Source: Streptomyces sp. NRRL WC-3742 (GTDB lineage Bacteria > Actinomycetota > Actinomycetes > Streptomycetales > Streptomycetaceae). Taken from it: DNA of 64,000 nt. The DNA lies in assembly GCF_000720635.1 (NCBI RefSeq), contig NZ_JOCF01000003.1, forward strand, positions 186,001-250,000, in the 5' to 3' direction. Shown piece by piece: positions 25,501 through 32,551 of this stretch. A model generated the notes under the pieces. That model saw nothing but the letters and a program-made list of their open reading frames with translations, was not told where the DNA came from and did not search any database. The translations under genes and the position numbers were made by a program. Numbering within the stretch: the stretch's first letter is position 1; every line of letters begins with the position of its first letter.

Positions 25501-27612
25501 CGAGTTGTAGTCACGGACCACCGACAGCGGCGGACCGGCCGTGGAGACCTCGGCGTCCGTGTCGGAGGTGGTGTAGTTGCCGATCGACGCGTCGAAGCCG
25601 TGCTCGCTGCTGTTCTGCGACAGCCCCGAGGTGATCAGCGGCTGCGGCACCTGGATGTTCAGCGCGTACAGGCCGTTGGACGGCGACCAGAGGTTGGCGT
25701 CGTTGGACTGCACCTGCCAGTAGTAGGTCTTGCCCCAGGACAGCTTGCCCGCGGGCACCACCCAGTCACCGGCCGCGATCAGGCCGGAGTCGGCGATCTT
25801 GGTGTTGGTGTTGTCGTAGACGGTGAACTGGTACTTGAGCGTGCTGCTGGCGCCCGTCGAGTTCGCCCCCGCCGACCAGGCGGTCAGCTCCGGGGTGGTC
25901 GTGTAGGCGACGGCGTTGTTGCTCGGGTACTGCGAGTACACCTGCGGGCCGGAGTTGCCGGTGTAGGTGACCTGCATGTACGGGCCCTTGTTCGGGTCCA
26001 TGAAGGAACCGAACTTCTTCCAGTGCAGGGTGTCGTTGGTGGCCGCGTAGACCGCCAGGCCGTAGTCCGGCGTGCTGCCGTTCATCCAGCCCTGCAGGGC
26101 CGAGGCGGACAGCGGCACCGACACCCAGTCACCGACGGCCGGGTTCGCCGTGGTGTTGGTGCAGGCGTTGGTCAGCGTCGGCGAGGCGTTGCCGATCGAG
26201 GCGCCGAAGCTGGGGCCGGGGTAGTTCTGGACCTGGCTCGGCGTCCACGGCTGGGTCACCAGCGCGACGTCGAAGCGCTGCGGGGACGCACAGGTCGAGG
26301 CCCAGGTCTCGAACAGCTTCAGCGTGGCCGAGGTGACCGTGACGCCGGAGCCGTCCCAGCTCTGGTACCAGTGGTTGATGAAGCTGTTCGCCTTGTTGGT
26401 GCCGCCGTCGTAGGAGCCGATCTTGATGAACTGCTCGTACGAGTGGTCGGTGTTGTTGCCGTCCTGGGCGTAGGCGGTCGTCCAGCCGTCGGTCACGGTC
26501 GGGTCGACGGTGATCGGGAACTGGCGGTCCTTGCTGCGCACCCAGGACTCGTCCAGCGTCACCTTCAGCGAGGTGCCGCCGTTCGCGGACTTGACCAGCT
26601 CGTAGCGCACGGCGTTCGTGCTCGCCGCGTCGCCCGAGCGGGGGTCGACCTTGGAGTCGTAGGCGTAGGCCGGCGGGATCTGCTCGACCGTCTTGCCCGC
26701 GGCGTCCGTCAGGTTGATCGAACCGTCCTGCTGCTGGTGCGGCGCCAGGCCGTCCAGGTTCAGCGGGAAGGTCCAGGTGTTGCCCGCCTTCGCCGAGTGC
26801 AGGACGATCGATTCCTTGAGACCGTTCGGCGTGGTGGTCAGCACCAGGTCGGTCTCGGGCAGGACGCCCGGGTAGCTGACGTCCGACCCGTTCGCCGTAC
26901 CCGTGACCGGGGCCGCGCCCTCGAGCGCGTAGCTCAGGGCGTGGCCGCCGCCCGTCCGCAGGGTCGCGAGCGAGGTGTCGGCGGCCTTCGGCGCGAAGTC
27001 CACCGCGACCGAGTTGGCCGTCTCGTGCCAACGGCCGTCGCCCGCACCGTTCTTCAGACTGGTGTCGACCTTCTGCCAGTTGCCGGAGGCGTCCTGGTAG
27101 TTGATCGGGGTCTGGGAAATGTTCCGGGTGACTGAACCGTCGGCGTTGTCGAACGCGTCAGACGTCTTGGAGGACTTCGCCGCGTTGCGCTTGCTGCTGC
27201 GCGCGTCGAACCCCGTCTTCTGCGTGGCGCTCGCCCCCTGGTCGGGCTTGCGCTGGTGGGGGGCGTAGTCGTCGAGCTCGGAGGGGGACTTGCCCGGGGC
27301 GTGGCCCTGGCCGCCGGAGGCCCGGGTCTCGTCGGCCGTGGCCTTGTGGCCCCGCCCGGCGGCGGTCCCCGAGTGCTGTCTGGGCGTCGGGCCGAAGCCC
27401 GGTCTGCCCGGATCGTCCGAGAACCAGTCCTTCACCTGGTCCCAGGACAGAGACAAGGCCGGGAATCCGCGTTCTGCGGCCCCGGCCGTGGATATGCCTC
27501 CGACGGTGGAGAGGGTCACGATCAGTGTGACCGCTAGCAGTCTGATCAGAGGGCGGAAGCGGTGTCGCCTCCGGAATACGGTGAACCGGCGAACCGGCTT
27601 CCACGCGCGCAT
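16543..27612 (-). CDS. Giant secreted RHS/YD-repeat polymorphic toxin with LamG, Hint and C-terminal SCP1.201/DddA-like deaminase
   Basis: The product is 3689 residues; the ATG at 27612 has AGGGG 6 nt upstream. Order: signal peptide (1-46), low-complexity linker, DNRLRE-like beta domain (about 375-560), DUF6531-like start of the shell (about 700), three LamG-like domains (about 900-1137, 1197-1400, 1940-2140) set among YD repeats, RHS core end (ARWYNPRTGVFLNKD, NPFAYVADNP...DPSG, about 2975-3015), an amphipathic 11-residue repeat and hydrophobic stretch, a Hint domain (about 3318-3548, ending VLVHNN), and the toxin tip (about 3575-3689). The tip has GALHVQGRG...LSSG, H3616-L-E3618 and C3652-S-T-C3655, the zinc and catalytic residues of deaminases, and MLPTGHSLSV. 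I predict a cytidine deaminase released by Hint cleavage. The nucleic acid target (dsDNA, ssDNA or RNA) is not readable. Confidence 0.92.
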   Translation of the reverse strand: MRAWKPVRRFTVFRRRHRFRPLIRLLAVTLIVTLSTVGGISTAGAAERGFPALSLSWDQVKDWFSDDPGRPGFGPTPRQHSGTAAGRGHKATADETRASGGQGHAPGKSPSELDDYAPHQRKPDQGASATQKTGFDARSSKRNAAKSSKTSDAFDNADGSVTRNISQTPINYQDASGNWQKVDTSLKNGAGDGRWHETANSVAVDFAPKAADTSLATLRTGGGHALSYALEGAAPVTGTANGSDVSYPGVLPETDLVLTTTPNGLKESIVLHSAKAGNTWTFPLNLDGLAPHQQQDGSINLTDAAGKTVEQIPPAYAYDSKVDPRSGDAASTNAVRYELVKSANGGTSLKVTLDESWVRSKDRQFPITVDPTVTDGWTTAYAQDGNNTDHSYEQFIKIGSYDGGTNKANSFINHWYQSWDGSGVTVTSATLKLFETWASTCASPQRFDVALVTQPWTPSQVQNYPGPSFGASIGNASPTLTNACTNTTANPAVGDWVSVPLSASALQGWMNGSTPDYGLAVYAATNDTLHWKKFGSFMDPNKGPYMQVTYTGNSGPQVYSQYPSNNAVAYTTTPELTAWSAGANSTGASSTLKYQFTVYDNTNTKIADSGLIAAGDWVVPAGKLSWGKTYYWQVQSNDANLWSPSNGLYALNIQVPQPLITSGLSQNSSEHGFDASIGNYTTSDTDAEVSTAGPPLSVVRDYNSRDPRYTGAFGTGWSSVFDSRATEQYNAAGAVTGVVITYPNGAQVGFGKNGDGSFSPPSGRFATFKSVTGGYSLTDKNSNVYTFTQGLGAGGFGVTAITDANNRSINYTWANGQITDMTSQVSGRALHLTWATPSGANAAHVATVSTDSLGTPGPLTWTYKYTGDQLTAMCRPTDAVHCHSYGYTSGSQYQNAIMDLGPQNYWPMSEAAGATTAADAVLANQANGNGTYTNVTLGQSGGPLAGSTATVAGFNGTSSYMTLPQNTGNAANSGALSLWFKTSAGPGVLYSYASTPLSAGSAAGYYTPSIYVGSDGKLNAEFWYSGGTAPITSSAAVTDGKWHHVVLSAAGNSQALFLDNAQVGTLSGTVSIQSAVAFGANQPYNYVGAGFLGGSWPDQPNTGKGTVSYFNGQIADVGWYNRPLVTADVNALYQYGTHPASLLNSITRPSGKAFTGVAYDAATTAVTQVTDENGGVWKIGAPTVTGSSQTYRGSVLGSAPAGYWRLGDAAGSAAATDEVRGGTATYNGVTLGSAGPFSDNTAAAFNGTSSYIQLPNTDHLDSGPNSVEMWFNMPAGNTGGGTLFDYATNPLGSGQSSWVPSLYVGTDGKLRGAFWGLPQITTGAPVNDGKWHHVLLSGSATTLNLYLDGQSAGSSTGTFQPSSSNYVYVGAGYSSQWSNAPNNVWGYFPGSIAEVAFYNSALSAQEDATHFSAGKNSTGLLPVKSVVVTDPVNATETTRYDVVNGNRTLSHTDGVGSTVSYGYDTSGFQTTTVDPNGVMSRTGHDPRGNTVSVNNCQNQQANTCSTQYFTYFPDDTSAQLTTADARNDVMLTSRDGRSASATDNTYLTSYTLDAAGNHTGVTTAAVPGFPNGRTTTTVISDGSATYPAADSGTVPKGLPVSTTSPGGAVNSVAYFHNGDVASTTDPTGLVTRYTYDPLGRVLTKTVVSDTYPNGLATSYVYDGDGQVTQETNPALTDRVTGAIHTAQVSTVFDYDGNVTSQTVADTTGGDASRTQTTVYDAYNHVQSRTDANGNVPGATNGGTTTYSFDAMGEMVKEVGPTGTTTTFQYDANGHLLSKTLKGYTGDPVAPSAATDLVESSRAYDPAGRLASITDSMGNTTTYTYTDNGLPATVTRKDPTGQSSFQLSSSTYDAAGNLTQKTTNNGASVTQYQVDAASRVASTTLDPAGVNRVTQVSYTPDDLVATTRQTDSSGADRTISKTYDPMGRPLTETLHGDASGHPAGWWQLNQSSGTTVTDQSGNGNTASVSGNVSWSGGAAGFDGSGGTISTNGPVLNTTSSYSVSAWVNLTDNTAYHSFVTQGGTNVPSFYLQYSKAFGGWTFIANSSDATSPSAYYSAHTSSAALNTWTHLVATFDASNGTMSLYVNGALGATGNNPSPWTGTGGLTVGAAKTPNNGTFDKAMGQVANVQVYQRAVSAAEAQTLYTNGQNGGSVGSSNTQTTQWTYDKRGLPTSVTDPNSNTTQFSYDEAGNLAVTTAPAVAVEAVGGTSVTARPVTTSGFNTFGEAVEELDPNGNESFTGYDANGQKVSQTLPVYTAPGSTTPVNGQSLWTYDADGNVLSTTRPGGESTQYKYTQLGDVAQVTSADGSTIHALYDTNGEKLSVTDGNGAASQATYDWMGRPVTTTKLERYPTNQTLTSTKSYAVTPGSPYGAFVSSETSATNVTTAYGYNRLGEQTQVTDGANNTTTVAYDFVGRPYRTTAADGTYSTVDYTAANLPASHKQYDASNNLLTQTSSVYDGNGNATSVTDANGHTTQLTYDASNMVTQEIQPVSATSSITTSFGYNAAGQRTRYTDGRNNSWYYTYTSRGQMATVQEPGTGTYNSADNTTTTYAYDANGRTTSQALPGGVSVSFGYDKVDNLLTASGTGAEAATATRSFTYDNAGQVLTAATSSAGTMGNPDYQAATSETFTYNDRGALLTASGSGGASSFAYNGSGQLTSRTDAAGTTGYGYDTAGRLQSTNDPATGAQLTYGYNKLNQVSSVTYGSLGNVRTYGYDALHRLTSDTLAKGTTTLASIAYGYDNNNNLTSKSTTGVTGAANHTYGYDWANRLTSWNNGTTNTAYAYDASGNRIQSGSNVFTYDARDQLTSDGVHTYTYSARGTMKSDITSAGSTTLASDAYGQQVLAGTQSYTHDAAGRNITDTTSGATTRTFSYSGAGNVVASDGDYSYTYDPGNSLVGLNLAGAMSTSTGQLAVLDQHNDVVGTFAPTGSALTTSATYDPLGAVTANSGLPGHLGFQSGWTESSTNLVGTASRWYNPRTGVFLNKDTVSLNPVPNSAAANPFAYVADNPLSAGDPSGHCPWYMPDSACKIANKVVNAVDSGAHWVADKVETGAAWVADKVETGATWVANKVEAAATYVEHAAVSTARSVYHHVKDAYHRAYHYAQRVHHWAVRTVRRAYHATVRVVKHAYHAAKAAAKRVVQVAHKAAGVAYKAARTAYKATVHAAKTAATFVKHHAAAITSFVVSTAVFAGCEALTGGVGSIGCAAAAGAAGSLVTQGFKCAQKGGSACSAGAFGKSALEGAAEGAVGGALGKLGGAIIGKVAPKAMEAVGGLFGKGATEAADVAAEDATQAAARQAGAKGARSASESGASCPIPPVPHSFTGATPVLMADGSTKRIDQVRTGDQITNAVPGQDGTQTHTVTNVIVTTTDHDFANVTVTPTRTKSNEEHTSPTRTAEAAPAKQAEIPLGKRIWQRAGLALAASLAAASLIGVNHQPADTTAPVAYAASTTSDTASTAGTADTTDSDANADGGTIHTTFHHPFYDQTQTAFVEAKDLRVGDVLQTPTGTAQVTGVRLFHADTVTYDLTVGDLHTYYVEAGNTPVLVHNNNGLPCEETGLAAAERAASAFAKPGKATGALHVQGRGWFSDALSSGARNINPLAATRAPGTQMGFAHHLESQVAAMMHQDSEMKSATLFIHFADSVAAEDRKVCSTCFKYLEDMLPTGHSLSVIYKDINGVIQRPAPFIGN
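18388..18501 (-). repeat. Tandem 33-bp repeats coding WVADKVETGAx units
   Basis: About three 33-nt units encode WVADKVETGAA, WVADKVETGAT and WVANKVEAAAT directly after the RHS core. They predict an amphipathic helix that continues into a long Lys/His/Ala-rich helical region, a likely linker or membrane-active segment between shell and Hint domain. Confidence 0.85.
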
Positions 27613-27784
27613 GAGAAACCCCTAAGTCTCGGTCCGTGACCGACGCTCAGATGAAAAAAATCATGCGGAGTGCATCACGGTTGTCGACTGGGGGTCAAGT
27701 GGGCGTCAAGGCCCTTGACCTGGGGATTCGCGGAAGATCGACGGTTCGCCGGTGAACAGACACCCGTTCGTCCCGGAACGTTCG
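27613..27784 (-). promoter_or_regulatory. Upstream region of the RHS toxin gene
   Basis: This 172-bp gap holds the RHS promoter and the 3' flank of the next gene. On the minus strand two TTGAC boxes (TTGACG and TTGACC) stand about 11 nt apart, and an AT-rich patch (27653-27664) follows. I cannot choose between them as a -35 element. Confidence 0.4.
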
Positions 27785-28324
27785 TCAGCTCTTCGTGAGC
27801 TGCTCGACCTCCGAGGCCACCTGCGTACGCGCGTCGGACGGGCTCGCCACCGTCAGGCCCTTGGTGTTGCCACCCGCGGGCGCGGCGGCCTGGCCGTTCT
27901 GGCCGCCCTGACCGTTCTGGAGGAGCAGGAACTGCACCTTCGGGAACGAGTGCGCGCCCTGCACCGCGGCCTGGACCCCGGTGTCACCGGCCACCACCAC
28001 GGCCTGACAGCCGCCCACCGCCAGCGAGGCGAGGTACGGGGCGGCATTGCCCGGAGTGTCCTCACCGGCGGCCGCGAGGTAGCGGACCTGGACGTGGGTC
28101 TTGGCCGACGCGTCCTGAAGACCGGCCCACGCCTGGGCCGACTGCGCGTCCGCCAGCCCGCTCGCCGGGGTCAGCAGGCAGACCTGCGTGGGCTTGTACT
28201 CCCGCGCCCGCACGGGCAGCGGGTCCTTCTCGTCGTCCGGCCACAGGGCCACGACCCCCGCCACCACCACGGCGAGCAGCACCGCCACCCCGCCCCACAG
28301 CATGCCTCGTCCGTATCGGCGCAT
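27785..28324 (-). CDS. Membrane-anchored BMP/periplasmic-binding-like protein
   Basis: The 179-residue product begins at the ATG at 28324 (AAGGGA upstream). One N-terminal helix (about 7-27, MLWGGVAVLLAVVVAGVVAL) anchors an extracytoplasmic domain. That domain (VCLLTPASGLADAQSAQAWA, CQAVVVAGDTGVQAAV, KVQFLLLQNG) resembles the first lobe of BMP/PnrA-type substrate-binding proteins. It is shorter than a full two-lobe binding protein, so it is probably a single-lobe relative. No ABC transporter genes are adjacent. It runs in the same direction as the RHS gene, 172 bp ahead of it. Confidence 0.75.
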   Translation of the reverse strand: MRRYGRGMLWGGVAVLLAVVVAGVVALWPDDEKDPLPVRAREYKPTQVCLLTPASGLADAQSAQAWAGLQDASAKTHVQVRYLAAAGEDTPGNAAPYLASLAVGGCQAVVVAGDTGVQAAVQGAHSFPKVQFLLLQNGQGGQNGQAAAPAGGNTKGLTVASPSDARTQVASEVEQLTKS

Positions 28325-28566
28325 CGCCTCGTCCCTTCGACTGTCGGTCCCGTACTGGCCGGCCGACGGCGAACCGCGCCGGTCGTCAGCCGTGGCAGCA
28401 TAGGCGCATGTGCGCGACAAGTCGCAGCCCAGCCCCCTGACGGGACGTGAACGGGGACGTGAACGGGGCCCGCATTGGTCGGCGGCCGATCCAGGCGATA
28501 TCGTCGCGCCCGGCCCGCCGTGATCTTCCTTCACGCCTCTCCCAAGCCACCTCCCGAGGACGGTAC

Positions 28567-29679
28567 GTGTCCCACCAGCACAACCCCGGCAGCACCACCG
28601 GCAGCACCACCCGCCGCAACAGGGCCATCGCGCTCAGCGCCGCAGGCGTGATCCTCGCGGCCGGTGCCACCACACTCGCCGTCACCGGACTGGCCGGGAA
28701 CTCCACACCGAGCAGCGCCACCACGGCAGCCTCGGCCGCCGGCGGAGACAGCGCCGCCACCACTGCTCCGCCGAGCCCCAGCGACTCCGGCGCCCCCGGC
28801 TCCCCGAGCGCCTCGCCGTCCGCCTCACCCACGGCGACCAAGTCCGCCTCGGCCTCCGCGACGCCCTCGCGCCCGGCGTCCTCCACCACGCCCCCTCCCA
28901 CACCCGGCGCCGCCGGCCAGCCCGCTGCCGCCCCGGTCGCCAACGTCCCCGCCCCCGCCCGCGGACCGGCCGTCTTCACCGGCAAGGCGTTCGACACCTG
29001 CACCGCCCCGCCCGCCGCCACCATGCAGGCATGGCACGGCACCTCGCCCTACGGCGCCGCCGCCGTCTACATCGGCGGCCAGAACCGAGGCTGCGCCCAG
29101 CCCAACCTGACCCCCTCCTGGGTCCGCACCGTCCACACCGCCGGCTGGCAGCTCATCCCCCTCTACGTCGGCGCCCAGCCCCCCTGCCAGACCTCCAACA
29201 ACCCCGAGCGCATCACCGCAGCCAACGCGGCCACCCTCGGTACCGCCGACGGCGCCGACGCCGTCACCCACGCCGCCGCCCTCGGCATGGGCGCCGGCAG
29301 CGCCATCTACCTCGACATGGAGGCGTACAACGCCTCCGACACCGCCTGCAGCGCCGCAGTCCTGACCTACGTCCAGGCATGGGACGCCGCCCTCCACTCC
29401 CGCGGCTACTTCGCCGGCTTCTACGGCTTCAGCAAGTCCAGCGCCCTCGCCATGAGCCAAGCCGCCACCACCGGCGCCCCCGGCCTCCCCGACGCCCTCT
29501 GGTACGCCCTCTACGACGGCACCGCCGACACCACCAGCGGCTTCCCCTTCCCCGCCGACCAGTGGAGCGGCGCCCGCCGAGGCCACCAGTACGCGGTCAA
29601 CAAGCAGGAGAGCTACGGCGGTTCCTCCCTCACCATCGACCAGAACGCCTGGAACGCCCCGGTCGCCGTCATCAGCTGA
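28567..29679 (+). CDS. Secreted DUF1906 glycoside-hydrolase-like protein (Rv2525c-like)
   Basis: The product is 370 residues from the GTG at 28567, with GAGGA 6 nt upstream. A signal or anchor helix (about 22-43) is followed by a Ser/Pro/Ala linker to about residue 130. The rest is the DUF1906 TIM-barrel-like domain: GKAFDTCTAPP, AAAVYIGGQNRGC, WQLIPLYVGAQ, SAIYLDMEAYN (candidate acidic residues) and a C-terminal WNAPVAVIS. Rv2525c-like proteins are Tat- or Sec-exported and thought to act on cell-wall glycans. The 242 bp upstream (28325-28566) is shared with the divergent BMP-like gene. Confidence 0.9.
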   Translation: MSHQHNPGSTTGSTTRRNRAIALSAAGVILAAGATTLAVTGLAGNSTPSSATTAASAAGGDSAATTAPPSPSDSGAPGSPSASPSASPTATKSASASATPSRPASSTTPPPTPGAAGQPAAAPVANVPAPARGPAVFTGKAFDTCTAPPAATMQAWHGTSPYGAAAVYIGGQNRGCAQPNLTPSWVRTVHTAGWQLIPLYVGAQPPCQTSNNPERITAANAATLGTADGADAVTHAAALGMGAGSAIYLDMEAYNASDTACSAAVLTYVQAWDAALHSRGYFAGFYGFSKSSALAMSQAATTGAPGLPDALWYALYDGTADTTSGFPFPADQWSGARRGHQYAVNKQESYGGSSLTIDQNAWNAPVAVIS

Positions 29680-29685
29680 TCCCCC

Positions 29686-29709
29686 TGGCCCCGCCGGCCG
29701 GCGGGGCCA
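29686..29709. terminator. GC-rich palindrome, terminator between convergent genes
   Basis: TGGCCCCGCCGG is followed directly by its complement CCGGCGGGGCCA, 6 nt after the DUF1906 stop. The next 157 bp up to the YwqG-like stop show nothing else. Confidence 0.65.
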
Positions 29710-29866
29710 CCGGTTCCCGGCTCGACCGTCCGGACCAGCCGCAGCCCAGCCACGGCGGCGGCCCTGCTACGTCAGGGCCCCGACCACCCCCAGGCCCTCA
29801 TCACCCGGAACGACCTCGCCCGGTGGCGGGGGAGGAGGAGAAGCGGGCTGCGACGTCCCCCCGGGT

Positions 29867-30664
29867 TCAGCAGCAGAGGCTGGCCGCTTCGGCCCTGCTG
29901 AAGTCGCCGGCCGCGAGCGCGCCGGCGGGGATGGTGAAGTACAGCGTCCCGGCGTCGCCCCAGCCCCATCCGAGCTCGGCGTCCTCGGCGAGCTGGAGCA
30001 GGTGGACAGCGGGGCCCTCCTCGTCGCGGGAGGTCACGGGCAGGGTGTACGAGGTGTCGGGCCAGCCGAAGGCGACGTGGCCGCCGGCCGTGTTCCCGTC
30101 GTGGTCGTGCATCTGCTCGAGAACGAGCCCGGCCGCGCCCCAGTACCGGTCCCTGTCGTAGGCGAGGTCGTCGTCCTGGACGTCCCAGCAGTCCGGGAGC
30201 ATCGTCACCGCGGCCGCGTGCACCGGGCGGGCCGGGTAGCGGCGGGCGGGCGCGGGGGCGGCCGTCGTGACCGCCCGGGAGGGATCGGCGGGGATCACCC
30301 GCCACGCGTCGGTGCCGGCCGGGTCCAGCTCGCGGTACTGCTCGTACGGCAGGTCGGGATCGAGGTGGAAGAAGTTCAGCAGGCCCGGGCGCACCGGCAG
30401 TTGGTTGCCGAGCCACCCGGCGAGCGCATCGGTGTCGAGCACGGCGTGCAGGGACAGCGGGACGCCTTCGAGCGTCGGCCAAGGGGTGCCCGGCTCGAGG
30501 AGCGCGGGCCCGCCGAGCCGTGACCGGCCCGCGGCGGGCGCCTCCGCGGTGGCCGCGACCAGCTGGAAGCCGCGACGCGCCATCGCCGCGAACTGCCGTC
30601 CGGGTTCCGGGCCGAGTCGCTCCGCACAGGTCCGGTGCATGAGGGCTTCCTCGTCGAACTTCAT
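29867..30664 (-). CDS. YwqG-like (DUF1963) protein
   Basis: The product is 265 residues starting at the ATG at 30664 (MKFDEEALMHR). RLGGPALLEPGTPWPTLEGV near the N-terminus and LLQLAEDAELGWGWGDAGTL with YFTIP near the end are the hallmark DUF1963/YwqG blocks (the family motif is usually S-x-x-GG-x-P and a GD-x-G-x-x-x-F). The role of YwqG proteins is unknown; they are cytoplasmic and often found near toxin-immunity genes. Confidence 0.85.
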   Translation of the reverse strand: MKFDEEALMHRTCAERLGPEPGRQFAAMARRGFQLVAATAEAPAAGRSRLGGPALLEPGTPWPTLEGVPLSLHAVLDTDALAGWLGNQLPVRPGLLNFFHLDPDLPYEQYRELDPAGTDAWRVIPADPSRAVTTAAPAPARRYPARPVHAAAVTMLPDCWDVQDDDLAYDRDRYWGAAGLVLEQMHDHDGNTAGGHVAFGWPDTSYTLPVTSRDEEGPAVHLLQLAEDAELGWGWGDAGTLYFTIPAGALAAGDFSRAEAASLCC

Positions 30665-30785
30665 AGGCAGAGTGTGCCAGCTTGACCGCCCCGGCACCGG
30701 CCCTGCCCGGCTGTCCCCTCAGGAGTGCCCCGGCGTGGGCGAGATGTGCGCGAATAGCCCTTCACGTCGGGGCCACGACGGCGGT

Positions 30786-32534
30786 ATGCAGGAGTGGTCG
30801 CCTGCCTCCCCGACGAAGGGTCAGCCTCCCGTGCGCAGCAACGTTCCCGACAAGGCATCCGACCGCGAGGCCCCCGACCGTCCGACGCGCCACTCCACCG
30901 AGTCGGCCGCCCCGCTGTCGCTGCTCGCCCTGCAGCGCATGATCGGCAACGCGGCGGTCGTGCAGAGGCTCCGCCAGGCGGGGCACCTCCCGCCGGACGT
31001 GCAGCGTTCCGCCGTCCCCGACGTGCTGCGCTCCGCCGGCCGGCCCCTGGACTCCGCCACCCGCACCGAGATGGAGGCCCGGCTGGGCGCGGACTTCGGG
31101 GACGTCCGCATCCACGACGACACCACGGCCCAGCGCTCCGCCGCGGAGGTCGGCGCCCGCGCCTACACCAGTGGCAGTCACGTGGTCATCGGCGCCGGGG
31201 GAGCGGACAAGCACACCCTCGCCCACGAGCTGACCCACGTCATCCAGCAGCGCCAGGGCCCCGTGGCCGGCGCGGACAACGGCTCCGGCCTGCGCGTCAG
31301 CGACCCCGGCGACACCTTCGAGCGCGCCGCCGAGGCCAACGCGACCAGGGTGATGGCCGGCCCGGCGCCGGTGCAGCGCGCGGCGGAAACGCTCGAGGAC
31401 GGCCAGGGCCACGGTGCCGCCGCCGAGGGATTCGTCCAGCGGGCCGCGACTCCGGCCAGGATCGGCTTCGAGTTCCAGCAGTTGGACAGCGAGGTCACCG
31501 TCAAGACGTCCGGGGGGTCGGAAACGGAGTCCGACTCGGACGCCGAGGTGTACGAGGTCGCGGTCAGCCACTACGGCGCGGACAGCGGCCTCTGGTACGT
31601 CGTCCAGGACGGCGAGAACCTGGAGTTCGTCACCAAGCCCTTCAGCAGCGGCGAAGAGCTGGCCGCGGCCATGAAGGAGATCTCCAAGGTGGCACGACAG
31701 CTGTGCGCGGTGGCCACGCGTGATCTGGGGAACGATCCCGACTCGTCCCCGGCGTTCGAGATCGGCGACGTGTACGTGACCGTCCACAGCCCCGACACCA
31801 AGGGCCAGCCGCAGGTCAACCCCGACGTGCCGCTGGACTCCCTGCCCGCGCTGTACCAGCGGGCCGCCGGCGACGACGAGCATTTCGACGAACTCTACGG
31901 CGCCAACGAGAAGTTCTGGCGGTCCTCCAGGACCAAGAACGAGATCGCCGTCAACGGGGAGGTGGCCGCGAAGATCCGGGCACTCGACCCCGCCCGCCTC
32001 GCCGAGGCGTTCAGGATGGCGCCCGACCCGTCCGGCGAGAAGCTTGGAAGCGTGCAGGGCATGCTCCAGGCCATCGCCGCGGCCGTCGTCCACCAGACGA
32101 TGTACAAGACCAAGCTCCCCAAGGACCAGCCCGTCCTGCTCAAGACCCACATGGGCCACCTCTGGCAGAGCCTGGCGGACGACGGCGTGATCGGCGCCGG
32201 GGTCAACGCGGCAGCCGTGGTGAGCCTGCTCACCGACCTGGGCGACGAGCTCGGCGGAGAGCTGGAGGAGGACGAGCAGTCCATGCGGATCGCCCGCAAG
32301 ATCGTCACGGACATCATGAGCGGCAAGGACCCGGTCTGGGCCAGCATGCTGGACCCGGTAGACATCGGCGCCCCCGCCCAGGAAGGCGGCCCCGCAACCG
32401 GCGACCGCAAGCAGATCCTGGTCGAGCTGCGCCGCGTCCCGATCCTCGAGATCGGCGCCTGGACCGACTTCGCTGCCAGCTCCTTCGACCACTTCATCAC
32501 CGACCTGGAGCGTGCCTACCACCAGGACCTGTAG
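30786..32534 (+). CDS. DUF4157 protein, eCIS-cargo-like, with HELTH zinc motif
   Basis: The product is 582 residues from the ATG at 30786; an ATG at 30744 is also in frame and neither has a strong ribosome site. Residues about 75-165 form DUF4157: VQRSAVPDVLRSAGRPLD, FGDVRIHDD, then H147-E-L-T-H151, a gluzincin-like zinc motif. DUF4157 marks many cargo or associated proteins of extracellular contractile injection systems. The C-terminal 370 residues are different: IGFEFQQL, LWYVVQDGENLEFVTKPF and PQVNPDVPLDSLPALY resemble the order of blocks in amidoligase-like (ATP-grasp-related) enzymes, a weak match. No contractile sheath, tube or baseplate gene is in the window. Confidence 0.82.
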   Translation: MQEWSPASPTKGQPPVRSNVPDKASDREAPDRPTRHSTESAAPLSLLALQRMIGNAAVVQRLRQAGHLPPDVQRSAVPDVLRSAGRPLDSATRTEMEARLGADFGDVRIHDDTTAQRSAAEVGARAYTSGSHVVIGAGGADKHTLAHELTHVIQQRQGPVAGADNGSGLRVSDPGDTFERAAEANATRVMAGPAPVQRAAETLEDGQGHGAAAEGFVQRAATPARIGFEFQQLDSEVTVKTSGGSETESDSDAEVYEVAVSHYGADSGLWYVVQDGENLEFVTKPFSSGEELAAAMKEISKVARQLCAVATRDLGNDPDSSPAFEIGDVYVTVHSPDTKGQPQVNPDVPLDSLPALYQRAAGDDEHFDELYGANEKFWRSSRTKNEIAVNGEVAAKIRALDPARLAEAFRMAPDPSGEKLGSVQGMLQAIAAAVVHQTMYKTKLPKDQPVLLKTHMGHLWQSLADDGVIGAGVNAAAVVSLLTDLGDELGGELEEDEQSMRIARKIVTDIMSGKDPVWASMLDPVDIGAPAQEGGPATGDRKQILVELRRVPILEIGAWTDFAASSFDHFITDLERAYHQDL

Positions 32535-32551
32535 CCCGGCGGTGCACCGGG

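Noticed and set aside
19057..27135. A plus-strand open frame of about 2690 codons antisense to the RHS gene
   Set aside because: It is an artefact of high GC and the codon bias of the minus-strand gene. Its protein is Arg/Gly/Val/Asp-rich without domains, while the minus frame has clear YD, LamG, Hint and deaminase parts.
30786..32534. Extracellular contractile injection system locus
   Set aside because: Only a cargo-type DUF4157 protein is present; no sheath, tube, baseplate or ATPase gene is found within the window.
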